A stretch of DNA of 36,191 bases from Halothiobacillaceae bacterium (GTDB taxonomy: Bacteria > Pseudomonadota > Gammaproteobacteria > Halothiobacillales > Halothiobacillaceae): NCBI GenBank assembly GCA_016938615.1, contig JAFGUH010000242.1, forward strand, positions 1 to 36,191, read 5' to 3'. The position numbers and the translations under genes are program-made. Position 1 is the stretch's first letter, and each line of letters opens with the position of its first letter. The notes below the pieces were generated by a model. The model was given only the letters and a program-made list of their open reading frames with translations. It had not been told where the DNA came from and ran no database searches. Positions 26,280-34,915 of this stretch are shown one piece after another.

Positions 26280-27278
26280 ATGACCCGCCCGCGCTGGACC
26301 AAACCGCAAGCACTCGACCTGTTCGCCAAACCCTTCAACGACCTGCTGTTCCAGGCGCAGACGGTGCATCGCGAGCACTTCGATCCCAACGCGGTCCAGG
26401 TCAGCACCCTGCTCTCGATCAAGACCGGCGCCTGCCCGGAAGACTGCAAGTACTGCTCACAGAGCGCCCGCTACGACACGGGCCTGGAGCGCGAGCGACT
26501 GCTGCCACTCGACGAGGTGCGTGTTGCCGCCCGTCGGGCGCGCGAAAAGGGCGCATCGCGTTTCTGCATGGGCGCGGCCTGGCGCAATCCCACCGACACC
26601 CAGCTCGAGCGGGTCATCGACATGGTGCAGGTGGTCAAGCAGACCGGCATGGAGGCCTGCGTCACGCTCGGCATGTTAAAGCCCCACCAGGCCACGCGCC
26701 TCAAGGAAGCCGGGCTCGACTACTACAACCACAACATCGACACCTCGGCCGAGTACTACGACCAGGTGATTACCACCCGCTCGATCGAGGACCGCCTCGA
26801 AACACTCGACCACGTCCGCCAGGCGGGCATCAACGTCTGTTCCGGCGGCATCCTCGGCATGGGTGAATCCCGCGAGGATCGCGCCTCGTTCCTGACCACG
26901 CTGGCCAACCTCGAACGCGCACCGGAATCCGTGCCGCTGAACATGCTGGTGCGCATTCCGGGCACGCCGCTCGCCGATGTGCCGGCACTCGACCCGATCG
27001 AGTTCATCCGCACCATCGCCGTTGCCCGCATCCTGATGCCAAGCTCGCACGTCCGGCTGTCCGCGGGGCGCGAGGGGCTGAGCGAGGCGATCCAGGCCTG
27101 GTGCTTCTTCGCCGGTGCCAACAGCATCTTCTACGGCGAAACGCTCCTGACCACCGAAAACGCCGATGCCGCGGCCGACGAGGCGATGTTCGAAAAGCTC
27201 GGCCTCGTCCCGCTAATCCCTGACGGCTGCCAGCTCGACCAGCCAGCCGACAGCGAACCGGCCTCCGTGTCGGCCTGA
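26280..27278 (+). CDS. bioB: Biotin synthase
   Basis: BioB is a radical-SAM enzyme that inserts sulfur into dethiobiotin. The 332 residues show the SAM cluster motif CPEDCKYC (Cys52, Cys56, Cys59), the auxiliary [2Fe-2S] ligands in ACVTLGML and [12 protein letters not shown], the block [20 protein letters not shown], and the Arg ligand in [11 protein letters not shown]. No other bio gene is in the window. A terminator follows 25 bases after the stop. Confidence 0.97.
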   Translation: MTRPRWTKPQALDLFAKPFNDLLFQAQTVHREHFDPNAVQVSTLLSIKTGACPEDCKYCSQSARYDTGLERERLLPLDEVRVAARRAREKGASRFCMGAAWRNPTDTQLERVIDMVQVVKQTGMEACVTLGMLKPHQATRLKEAGLDYYNHNIDTSAEYYDQVITTRSIEDRLETLDHVRQAGINVCSGGILGMGESREDRASFLTTLANLERAPESVPLNMLVRIPGTPLADVPALDPIEFIRTIAVARILMPSSHVRLSAGREGLSEAIQAWCFFAGANSIFYGETLLTTENADAAADEAMFEKLGLVPLIPDGCQLDQPADSEPASVSA

Positions 27279-27300
27279 TCGGCACCGTTACCGAAGGCTC

Positions 27301-27609
27301 GCACGGGTCGCGACGGACCTACCCGGTCGGTCGCGGCCCGTTTTAGGCATTCCTCAAACCCACTGTGGGAGCGGGCCTCGCCCGCGAAGGCGACCTCAGT
27401 CGCCGTCCTGTGCCGATCTGCCTCGCGGCGCGGTTCGGATTGCGGCTCGCGGCGCGGTTCGCCTGCGAGGCAAGCTCCCACAAAGAGCTCCAGGCGCCGT
27501 AGGAGCGGCTTTAGCCGCGAAATGCCGAAGCGTCACCCGACCCCATCGCGCCTGAAGGCGCTCCTACGCCCTGCCCAACCGCATCCCGCTCAACCCCGCA
27601 TGTCGAGAG
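27301..27609. repeat. 312-bp tandem duplication behind bioB, unit A
   Basis: The unit carries in order a terminator (27303-27344), an R1 REP pair (27364-27388 and, inverted and diverged, 27458-27482), and a second palindrome family R2 beginning GTAGGAGCGGC (27499-27522) with an inverted partner (27546-27567). Unit B begins 312 bases later and is nearly identical apart from the segment between the two R1 palindromes. Confidence 0.9.
27303..27344 (+). terminator. Rho-independent terminator of bioB
   Basis: A 17-bp stem with one G-U pair and one mismatch (ACGGGTCGCG... / ...CGCGGCCCGT) closes a 5-base loop and ends in TTTT. A second copy, with a different wobble pair, is at 27615-27655 in repeat unit B. 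Confidence 0.85.
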
Positions 27610-27612
27610 ATC

Positions 27613-27925
27613 GTACGGGCCGTGACGGACCTCCTGGTCGGTCGCGGCCCGTTTTGTTAGGCATTCCTCAAACCCACTGTGGGAGCGGGCCTCGCCCGCG
27701 AAGGCGACCTCAGTCGCCGTCCTGTGCCGATCTGCCACCCGGGACCCGCGCCTCGGGGTGCGGTTCGGGGCGTGGTTCGCCTGCGAGGCAAGCCCCCACA
27801 AAGAGCTCCAGGCGCCGTAGGAGCGGCTTTAGCCGCGAAATGCCGAGGCATCACCCGATCCCATCGCGCCTGAAGGCGCTCCTACGCCCTGCCCAACCGC
27901 ATCCTGCCCAACCGCATGTCGAGAG
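27613..27925. repeat. 312-bp tandem duplication behind bioB, unit B
   Basis: It repeats unit A with the second terminator (27615-27655), R1 palindrome (27678-27702) and R2 pair. It ends 13 bases before the 3' end of the convergent YyaL-type gene. The 660-base bioB/yyaL gap holds nothing else. Confidence 0.9.
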
Positions 27926-27938
27926 TCAGCCGGGCCCA

Positions 27939-30296
27939 CTATTGACCGTCGCGACCCACGTCGATCTCCAGCTTGTCCGGCGCCAGGCACACCTCGTCAT
28001 CGCAGGCCTGGATTTCGATCTGCAGGCGTTCCGGCACGTCACCGACGATCGGCACGCGCAGGGTCAGCTCACCTTCGTAGACGTCGATCGACTCTGTGGC
28101 GAACGCTGCGCGGAAGGGCTGGCCCGGCGGGTAGTCGATCGGCCCGATCTCGCCGTCCGGGGCGGTAATGCGCGTCGGCACCAGGTAGTCCTCGCTGGCT
28201 GGGTTGGCGTTGACATGAAAGCCGGGATCAATGACCAGCCGCACCTCGACCGCCTCGCCCCCCGGGGTCACCTGTGCCGAGACCTTGACGTGATCGCGCG
28301 AGGCACCCGGCCCGGTTGGTTCGGGCGCCGCGAGCTCGGTGGCAAATCGCTCGACTGCCTCGGCGCGCGACGGGCGGGCCAGCTCGCCGACCAGCCAGCC
28401 CCAGGCCGCCGGTTCGGCGGCCACCTCGCCGGCGAAGCCTGCCAGCGCCGTCACCGCGCGCCGCTGGCGTGCCGGGGCATCCATAACCAACCCCAGGTCG
28501 AGCAGGAACACCACCGCCTGGCTATGCCCGGATGGACCCACCTCGTCACCCAGCAGCGGCGGGCTGATCGAGAGACCCGCGGCCTCCTCGCCCAATGCCC
28601 GCTCTTGCAAATGACCGGCCTGGTCGACGAACCGAGTCTCGAGGGCGTTGGCGACCCGTTGGGCACGGAACAGCCATTTCAGCTCGTGTTGGCTGGCGTA
28701 GAGCGACAACATCAGCCGGCCGGTCGCAGCGTAGTCGGCGAGGAATGCCTCGCCACCGACCTCGCCGGCGTACGCCTGCCGTGACAACCGCCCGGCCGGC
28801 TCGTCCCAAAGCTCATTCCATAGCCATTCGCCGACCTCGACCGCCCGCTCGGCCGCATCGGGCCGATCGAGTGGTTGCGCGGCGGCCAGCAGGCCCAACC
28901 CGGCCAGCGCGTTGAGCTCGGCGACGCGCTTGCGGTCCCGGTCGGGCTGCCCGCGGGCCTGACGCGCCGCGAGCAACGCGGCATATTCCGGGGACAGCGG
29001 CGCTATCTCGTCGGCCAGTCGGCCTGCGGCGAGCGCGTCCAGCGCCTTGCCCGGGCGCAGGTTGAGGACTTCACCGTCGGGCGGCTCGTGATCGATACGG
29101 CTCTCCGGCAGTTCCACCAGCTCGTGCCAGTCCAGAAAATCGGCCGCGCGCGGGCCCAGCACCGAACGGATCTTGTCGACCGTGAAGACGTAGCCCTTGC
29201 CCTCGATGCCATCGAGCGACGCGCTCTCGGCGGTGTAGAAACCGCCATTCTCTGACCACAGCCGCCGATTGAGGTACTCGATGCTGCGACCGGCGACGCG
29301 CTCGTACCACGGTTTGCCCAAGCGCGTGCCGGCCCGGGCGTACAACCCGATCAGCTGCGCGTTGTCGAGCAGCATCTTCTCGAAGTGCGGCACCTGCCAC
29401 TGTGGATCGACCGTGTAACGGTGAAAGCCGCCGCCGACGTGATCGAACAGCGCGCCGATGGTCATCGCCGCCAGGGTCTGGTCGAGCATCTCCGCTGCCG
29501 ACACATCGCCAAAGTCGTCGCCCGACTCGACGGCTGATAGCAACAGGGAAAGTGCCGGCGACTGCGGAAAGCGGCTCGACTGGCCCGCCGGGGCGAAGCC
29601 GCCCGCCAGCGGGTCGAAAGTCTGCCGCAGCGACTCGACCGCCCGCTCCCGCCAGGCGACCGGGTCGAGGCGTGCCGGGTCGATGCCGCTGGCGCCCGCT
29701 TGCTCGCGCAACCGGTCGGCGATGCGCCCGGCCCGCTCGAGCAACGGCCCGCGGTCGTTCTGCCATTGGGCCGACAGCCGTTGGAGGATCTGCGGGAAGC
29801 TCTCGCGCCCGGGCAGCGGCTCGGGCGGGAAGTAGCTGCCGGCGAAGAACGGCTCGAGATCGGGGGTGAGAAACACGTTGTTGGGCCAGCCGCCGCCCCC
29901 GCCCAGGGCCTCGGTGGCCTGCATCAGCACCCGGTCGAGGTCGGGGCGCTGTTCGCGGTCGACCTTGATGTTGACAAACCCCGCGTTCATCACCGCAGCG
30001 ATCTCCGGGTTCTCGTAGAGCTCGCGCTCGGCGACGTGGCACCAGTAGCAGGTGGAGTAGCCCACGGAAACGAAGATGGGCTTGTTCTCGCGACGGGCGC
30101 GATCGAGGGCCTTCTGTCCCCAGGGATACCAGTCGACCGGGTTGTCGGCATGGTCACGCAGGTAGTCCGAGGCCGTGTCGGCGAGCCGGTTTTCGGCCGC
30201 TGTCGGGTTGGCGAGCCCAGCGGCCACCAGGCAACACAGCCCGGCCAGCAGTGTCGGCAGACGGTGGGTGAACGAATGGGAGGGGAACATGAGCAT
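27939..30296 (-). CDS. Secreted YyaL/DUF255 thioredoxin-fold protein with DsbD-alpha-like C-terminus
   Basis: The protein is 785 residues with a signal peptide ([19 protein letters not shown], cleavage near 34). Next comes the DUF255 thioredoxin-like domain common to YyaL and eukaryotic SPATA20: [20 protein letters not shown], then [12 protein letters not shown] with a CxxC pair (Cys83, Cys86), then [11 protein letters not shown] and [13 protein letters not shown] long alpha/alpha-barrel region (about 200-650) follows. The last 110 residues look like the N-terminal domain of DsbD, including a [11 protein letters not shown] pair (Cys765, Cys770). Typical YyaL proteins are cytosolic and lack this tail. 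A role in periplasmic thiol chemistry is inferred. The start has a GAGG site seven bases upstream. Confidence 0.87.
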   Translation of the reverse strand: MLMFPSHSFTHRLPTLLAGLCCLVAAGLANPTAAENRLADTASDYLRDHADNPVDWYPWGQKALDRARRENKPIFVSVGYSTCYWCHVAERELYENPEIAAVMNAGFVNIKVDREQRPDLDRVLMQATEALGGGGGWPNNVFLTPDLEPFFAGSYFPPEPLPGRESFPQILQRLSAQWQNDRGPLLERAGRIADRLREQAGASGIDPARLDPVAWRERAVESLRQTFDPLAGGFAPAGQSSRFPQSPALSLLLSAVESGDDFGDVSAAEMLDQTLAAMTIGALFDHVGGGFHRYTVDPQWQVPHFEKMLLDNAQLIGLYARAGTRLGKPWYERVAGRSIEYLNRRLWSENGGFYTAESASLDGIEGKGYVFTVDKIRSVLGPRAADFLDWHELVELPESRIDHEPPDGEVLNLRPGKALDALAAGRLADEIAPLSPEYAALLAARQARGQPDRDRKRVAELNALAGLGLLAAAQPLDRPDAAERAVEVGEWLWNELWDEPAGRLSRQAYAGEVGGEAFLADYAATGRLMLSLYASQHELKWLFRAQRVANALETRFVDQAGHLQERALGEEAAGLSISPPLLGDEVGPSGHSQAVVFLLDLGLVMDAPARQRRAVTALAGFAGEVAAEPAAWGWLVGELARPSRAEAVERFATELAAPEPTGPGASRDHVKVSAQVTPGGEAVEVRLVIDPGFHVNANPASEDYLVPTRITAPDGEIGPIDYPPGQPFRAAFATESIDVYEGELTLRVPIVGDVPERLQIEIQACDDEVCLAPDKLEIDVGRDGQ

Positions 30297-30390
30297 CGGT
30301 GACCTCGCCTAGACCCCGAGAATGGCACAGACGATACCGAAATGCGGACCAGTGCTAGGCTTCATTCGTCATCGACATCAAGGGATCGCC

Positions 30391-31896
30391 ATGTTCGAAG
30401 CCGCCGAGCTCGGTCGCTGCCTGTCCAAGTCCGACTACCGCGAGGCCGAACCGGAACTGCGCGCCCGGCTGCTCGATGCCCAGCGCCGGGCCCGCGCCGC
30501 TGGCGTGCCGGTGCTACTGCTGATCACCGGCGTGGCCGGGGCGGGCAAGGGCGAGCTGGTCAACCGCCTGCATGAGTGGCTCGACTCGCGCAATCTGCGC
30601 ACACACGTCTTCTGGGACGAAACCGACGAGGAGAAGCAGCGCCCGCGCTGGTGGCGCTACTGGCGGGCGATGCCGGCCGCCGGCGAGATCGGGATCCTGT
30701 TCGGCGGCTGGTACGCGAAACTGATGGACGACGCCCGCCACGCTCGACTGGACGAGGACGGCATCGAGGGCGAACTCGCCCGCATCCGCCAGGTGGAACA
30801 GATGCTGGTCGACGGCGGCACACTGCTGGTCAAGTTCTGGCTGCACTTGCCCGGCCGCGAGCAGGCCCGCCGGGTCGAGGCGCGCCGTCGCGATCCCAAG
30901 AGCCACTGGCGCATGGCCCCGGAAACCGCCCGCGAGGCGAACCACTACGACGCGTTCATCGATCTCGCCACCCGAGTGGTCCGCGAGACCGACACCGGCG
31001 AGGCGCCCTGGTACCTGATCGAGGCTACCGATCGACCCTTCCGCGACCTGACCGTAGGCCAGACCCTGCAACGTGCGATCGAGACGCGGTTGAGCGCGCG
31101 CCGCGAGCCGACCGACGTCACGGTGTCGCATGCCCCGGCCCTGCCCGCGGCCGAGAGTGCCCGCACCACGATCCTCGACCGGGTCGACACCGATCTCGCC
31201 CTGCCGAAACCCGAGTACAAGCGACACAAGCAAACGCTGAACGCACGGCTCAACCGGCTCGGCTGGGAGGGATTCGAGGCCCGCCACCCCGTCGTGGCTG
31301 TCTTCGAAGGCTGGGACGCGGCCGGCAAGGGCGGCACCATCCGGCGCCTGACCGAAGCGCTCGATGCCCGCCTGTACACCGTCGTACCCATCGCCCAGCC
31401 GAGCGACGAGGAAGCGGCCCACCACTACCTGTGGCGCTTCTGGCGCCAACTGCCGCGCGACGGCTACTGGACCCTCTTCGACCGCTCCTGGTACGGCCGC
31501 GTGCTGGTCGAGCGGGTCGAAGGCCTCACCCCAGAACCCGACTGGGCGCGCGCCTACCACGAGATCAACACCTTCGAGGAACAGCTCGCCGAACACGGCG
31601 TCACCCTGCTCAAGTTCTGGCTCCACATCACGCCGGACGAGCAGCTCCAGCGCTTCGAAGCGCGCGCCGAGACGCCCCACAAACAGCACAAGATCACCGC
31701 CGAGGACTGGCGCAATCGCGAGAAGTGGAGCGACTACGAGGCCGCGATCAACGAGATGGTGGTGCGCACCTCCACCGAATTCGCGCCGTGGCACATCATC
31801 CCGGCGAACGACAAGCGCCATGCGCGCATCGAGGTGATGCGCATCGCCGCCGAGGCGGTCGCGCGGGACGTGAAGAGCAAACGCCAGTCGCCGTGA
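30391..31896 (+). CDS. pap: Polyphosphate:AMP phosphotransferase, two-domain PPK2
   Basis: Pap makes ADP from AMP with polyphosphate as donor. From ATG 30391 (AAGGGA six bases upstream) it is 501 residues with two PPK2 domains. Domain 1 has Walker A GVAGAGKGE (47-55). Domain 2 has GWDAAGKGG (307-315), the lid block and DRSWYGR (the Asp of this motif aids catalysis). In domain 1 the matching stretch reads FGGWYAK and lacks Asp-Arg-Ser, so only the second half is likely active, as reported for other two-domain members. The frame is open from 30322, but residues before MFEAAELGRC do not match the family. Confidence 0.93.
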   Translation: MFEAAELGRCLSKSDYREAEPELRARLLDAQRRARAAGVPVLLLITGVAGAGKGELVNRLHEWLDSRNLRTHVFWDETDEEKQRPRWWRYWRAMPAAGEIGILFGGWYAKLMDDARHARLDEDGIEGELARIRQVEQMLVDGGTLLVKFWLHLPGREQARRVEARRRDPKSHWRMAPETAREANHYDAFIDLATRVVRETDTGEAPWYLIEATDRPFRDLTVGQTLQRAIETRLSARREPTDVTVSHAPALPAAESARTTILDRVDTDLALPKPEYKRHKQTLNARLNRLGWEGFEARHPVVAVFEGWDAAGKGGTIRRLTEALDARLYTVVPIAQPSDEEAAHHYLWRFWRQLPRDGYWTLFDRSWYGRVLVERVEGLTPEPDWARAYHEINTFEEQLAEHGVTLLKFWLHITPDEQLQRFEARAETPHKQHKITAEDWRNREKWSDYEAAINEMVVRTSTEFAPWHIIPANDKRHARIEVMRIAAEAVARDVKSKRQSP

Positions 31897-31900
31897 GCGC

Positions 31901-31940
31901 CGGATCGCCGGATCGCCGGATCGCCGGATCGCCGGATCGC
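31901..31940 (+). repeat. Five perfect 8-bp tandem repeats
   Basis: CGGATCGC is repeated five times without a mismatch, starting four bases after the pap stop codon and 66 bases before the next start. Each copy contains GATC. Confidence 0.95.
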
Positions 31941-32005
31941 TTGCAGCGCAAATATCACATCGTCAGACTGGCGAACAAGAATAAAGGCGCCGCACAGGGA
32001 CTGGA

Positions 32006-32638
32006 ATGCAGGCAACGAAAAACAGCACGGATCTGCCCGTCGACAGCGAGTTCACGGTGCTCGAACCGGGCTTGCTCGACACGCTCAATCCGGCTCGCCA
32101 TGCCGACCGAGTGGTGTTGCAAGACGGCGAGGAGATCGGCCGAATGGGCGTGCGCCGCGGCCGCAACACGGCATGGGTGGGCTATCGGCGCTTCGAGTTG
32201 CGCGGGGCCGGCGACGTGACGCTGGGTGAATTCCTGAGCGACTTTTTCGGCCACCTGAGCGGCCGCCGCGACCGCATGCGCTGGCATTCGGCCGGCGGCA
32301 AACGCATCGACATGGGCCGGGACGTCGAATCGTGGCGCCGCCCGCACGGCTGGCTGGAAGTCGGCGACTCTCGAATCGAGGTCGCCGGCCGCCTGGAACG
32401 CGGGTTTCTGCATCACGACCTGCATGCGCAATGGCTGCACGACGGCCACTTGATCGCCCGTCTGGAAAGCTGGCGGGACCAGCCGCGCGAAGGCCACATC
32501 GAACTGTTACAGCCCGTCTCGCCGGAAACACTGATCCTCGCCACGCATCTCACGTTCTGGATACTGCCCGGCTCCGGCAGTGGCGGCGGCGGAGGGGGCG
32601 CCGGCGGCGGGGGCGGTGACGGCGGTGGAGGCTGCTGA
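32006..32638 (+). CDS. Unknown protein with poly-glycine tail and single terminal cysteine
   Basis: I do not recognise this 210-residue protein. It has no signal peptide. Residues 35-170 are beta-like with DGEEIGRMG, GWLEVGDSRIEVAGR and DGHLIARLESWRD. The strand pattern with repeated dGxxI...R blocks is loosely like LURP-one/scramblase folds, but that is only an impression. A hydrophobic stretch ETLILATHLTFWIL (173-186) follows. From residue 187 the chain is Gly/Ser with one Ala and one Asp, and it ends in Cys210, the only cysteine of the protein. An AGGGA ribosome site sits six bases before the ATG. It follows pap by 109 bases and converges on mgtE. Confidence 0.78.
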   Translation: MQATKNSTDLPVDSEFTVLEPGLLDTLNPARHADRVVLQDGEEIGRMGVRRGRNTAWVGYRRFELRGAGDVTLGEFLSDFFGHLSGRRDRMRWHSAGGKRIDMGRDVESWRRPHGWLEVGDSRIEVAGRLERGFLHHDLHAQWLHDGHLIARLESWRDQPREGHIELLQPVSPETLILATHLTFWILPGSGSGGGGGGAGGGGGDGGGGC

Positions 32639-32658
32639 CCCGCCGCCGGCTCGGCAAG

Positions 32659-34029
32659 TCACCCCGCCGGCATCGCCTTGAGCCAGGCGGTGGCGATGCC
32701 GAAGTAGATCAGGATGCCGCCGATGTCGGCGATCGAGGTGATCAGCGGGGTCGAGGCGGTCGCCGGGTCGAGCTTGAGGCGTGTGAGCAAAAACGGCAGC
32801 AGCATACCCACCATGCTGCCGAAGACCACCACGGCGATCATCGACAGGAAGATGACGTTCGCAAGCATGGTCCCACCGTAGAACAGCCCGATCCCCCAGG
32901 CCGCGGCGCCCATGGTCAGGCCAAGCGCGGTGGCCACGCCCAGTTCGCGTACCCATAGCCGCGCCCAATCGCCGGAGGAGACGTCGCCGGTCGCCAGCGC
33001 ACGCACCATCATGGTCGCCCCCTGCGATCCGGCGTTGCCGCCCGAGCCGATGATCAGCGGCAAGAAGAAGCTCAGCACCACCGCCGCCTTCAGCGTCTCC
33101 TCGAAGGCCGAGACCGCGCCGGCGGCGAAGATGGCGAGAAACACCAGCATCAACAGCCAGCCGATCCGCTTCTTGAACAGTTCGAGGATCGACGCGCCGC
33201 GCAAGCTGATCTGCTTCGCCCCCAGGCCACCGAGCTTGTGGATATCCTCGGTGGCCTCCTTCTCGACCACGTCCATGACGTCGTCGATGGTCACCATGCC
33301 CAGCAACACCCGGCGATCGTCAATCACCGGCAAGGCAGTGTGGTCGTAGTGCTGGATCAGGTGGGCGACCTTTTCGCGATCGTCGCCGACCGTCACGTGC
33401 TCGGGGTCGCTGTCCATCAGGGATTCGACCGTGGCCTCGGGCTCGCCCAGCACCAGCTTGCGCAGGCCGGTCCAGCCAAGCAGCCGGCCACGATCGTCCG
33501 TGACGAAGAGCGTGTTGATGGTCTCACTGTGCCCGGCGTGCCGCTGCACGTGCTCCAGCGCGGCGGCCAACGTCCACTCCGGACGCAGGGCGATGAATTC
33601 CGTCGTCATCAGGCGACCGGCACTCTCCGGCGGATAGCCCAGAATGCGCAGCGCCTGTTGCGTCCGGTGCGGGCTCAGACGTCGGACGACCGACTCGCTC
33701 TCCTTCTCGCCCAGGGCCTCGATCAACGCCGTCAGGTTATCCGGGCGCAGCGCTTCGAGCAGCTCGTGCGCCCGCTCCTCGTCCAGCGACTCGACCAACG
33801 CGAACTGGGCCCCGGGCTCGAGAAAACCGAACACCCGTTCGCGCCGCTCCTGCGACAGCAAGTCGAGCGCCCGCGCCATCTCCTCCGCGGACGCGCCCGC
33901 CATCGCCCGGGCGATGTCCTGGTCACGGACGGCATCGAAGTCATCGCAGAGCGCATCGGCCCCGATCTCGTCGCGTTCGAAGCGGGCGAGGCGGTCGGCG
34001 AGTTGTTCGATGGTTTCCGTGGGGATCAT
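32659..34029 (-). CDS. mgtE: MgtE magnesium transporter
   Basis: MgtE is a Mg2+ channel gated by cytoplasmic magnesium. The 456-residue protein has the N-domain of helical repeats (1-130), a CBS pair (about 134-260, MTTEFIALRP ... VIDDRRVLLGMVTIDDVMDV), a plug helix, and five membrane helices with the pore blocks PLIIGSGGNAGSQ and DPATASTPLITSIADIGG. All parts are full length. The ATG is at 34027-34029. No Mg2+-sensing leader could be recognised upstream. Confidence 0.96.
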   Translation of the reverse strand: MIPTETIEQLADRLARFERDEIGADALCDDFDAVRDQDIARAMAGASAEEMARALDLLSQERRERVFGFLEPGAQFALVESLDEERAHELLEALRPDNLTALIEALGEKESESVVRRLSPHRTQQALRILGYPPESAGRLMTTEFIALRPEWTLAAALEHVQRHAGHSETINTLFVTDDRGRLLGWTGLRKLVLGEPEATVESLMDSDPEHVTVGDDREKVAHLIQHYDHTALPVIDDRRVLLGMVTIDDVMDVVEKEATEDIHKLGGLGAKQISLRGASILELFKKRIGWLLMLVFLAIFAAGAVSAFEETLKAAVVLSFFLPLIIGSGGNAGSQGATMMVRALATGDVSSGDWARLWVRELGVATALGLTMGAAAWGIGLFYGGTMLANVIFLSMIAVVVFGSMVGMLLPFLLTRLKLDPATASTPLITSIADIGGILIYFGIATAWLKAMPAG

Positions 34030-34106
34030 TTGGGTGTATGCCTTGGGGCGTCCGTTTCGACTGGCGTCAGGGAAATATAACCGCGAGTGGTGATTCCGCC
34101 GCGTCC

Positions 34107-34131
34107 TGTGGTAGCGGGCCCTGCCCGCGAA
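34107..34131 (+). repeat. Diverged R1 REP-like palindrome, single copy
   Basis: The unit begins TGTGGTAGCGGGCC, differing from the R1 consensus by a G-to-T and a loop change. No inverted partner was found within 150 bases. Confidence 0.7.
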
Positions 34132-34287
34132 GGCCGCTCCGGCGACCGTGATGCCGACAGGATGACATGCCTGTTTGAACAGAGCATGTCGGGTCGTGCC
34201 TGGAGGGTGGTGTTAGGAACGTGGGGATGGGTTTCACGCGCGTTTTTCCCTAAGGGGTCTCGATGAACGCACTTCGATGCGCGCGAG

Positions 34288-34500
34288 CCCCTTTTCTTGC
34301 TTGTCCAAGAAAAGGGGCGAAAAGAAAGACACCCCACGGCTTGGCCCTCGGGCCTTCGAGGCCGGACGGCGTCCGACCTCGAAGCCTCACAACCGCCGGC
34401 TGGCTTCGGGGCCGGCTCGACGCGACGTCGTGTCGCGGCGAGCCTCGGAGCGACGTCCATGTCGCTCCGACCCCGGCCACCCGCCGGCCGTGAGGCAAGC
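34288..34500 (+). repeat. Multi-hairpin repeat element, copy 1
   Basis: It opens with a perfect 12-bp hairpin (CCCCTTTTCTTG, loop CTTGTC, 34288-34317) followed by CGAAAAGAAAGACACCCC. A long CTTCGAGG/CCTCGAAG hairpin follows near 34360, then a hairpin at 34415-34443 (GCTCG.CGCGAC / GTCGCG.CGAGC), and a perfect 9-bp hairpin with loop GTCCAT at 34446-34469. GAGGCAAG closes it. Copy 2 has the same order in the other orientation. Confidence 0.8.
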
Positions 34501-34640
34501 CCTAGGGGGAAGGCCTCCGCCGACCCGAGTGCAAGATATGCCGATCCGGCTACCTCTTCAGGCATGGTCCGCCTAGACCCAAACAAGGCATGGCACAGCG
34601 AATAGCACCGAACGAGAACGAAGGGGAAATCCCCGTGGCG

Positions 34641-34823
34641 CCTTGCCTCGCGAGCGGGGGATTGCAGGGACGGGCCGGCACGGACGCCGGCCCGAGGTTC
34701 GCCGCGACAGGACGTCGCGTCGAACCGTGCCCGTCGGCAAGCCCCCGGTCGCGAGGGGAGCCCGCAGGGCCAAGGCGCCGGGGCGTCCTTCTTTTCGGGT
34801 GTTTTCTTGGACGAGCAAGAAAA
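34641..34823 (-). repeat. Multi-hairpin repeat element, copy 2 (inverted)
   Basis: On the minus strand it opens with an 8-bp hairpin (TTTTCTTG, loop CTCGTC, 34802-34823), then CGAAAAGAAGGACGCCCC, a hairpin with GGTTCG/CGAACC arms (34696-34726), a 9-bp hairpin with loop GTCCGT (34671-34694), and a final GAGGCAAG. Stems match copy 1 in pairing rather than in sequence. Confidence 0.8.
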
Positions 34824-34915
34824 TACCCTCGCGCGCCGAGCAAGGCGGTTTACTGAAAACCACCGAACGAAAACGGCGTGCGAAACAACAAACCACGCCG
34901 AAAAGCGGCCGACGG

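Larger units (their letters stand above)
34030..34915. other. 886-base gap with structured repeats between rlmM and mgtE
   Basis: The gap holds an R1-like palindrome (34107-34131), an inverted pair of multi-hairpin elements (34288-34500 and 34641-34823), and a 140-base middle. A 297-codon minus frame spans it from rlmM to mgtE but crosses both repeat copies in opposite senses, which argues against coding. Confidence 0.6.

Noticed and set aside
23528-27925. CRISPR array from repeated GTGGGAGC units
   Set aside because: The units are palindromic, few, irregularly spaced and inverted. There are no uniform spacers and no cas genes.
27511-28784. Open frames over the bioB/yyaL repeat region
   Set aside because: They translate the duplicated palindromes and the antisense of the YyaL gene, so the peptide repeats only reflect the DNA repeats.
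34288-34317. 12-bp hairpin as a rho-independent terminator for mgtE or rlmM
   Set aside because: No T tract follows the stem on either strand, and it is part of a larger repeated element.
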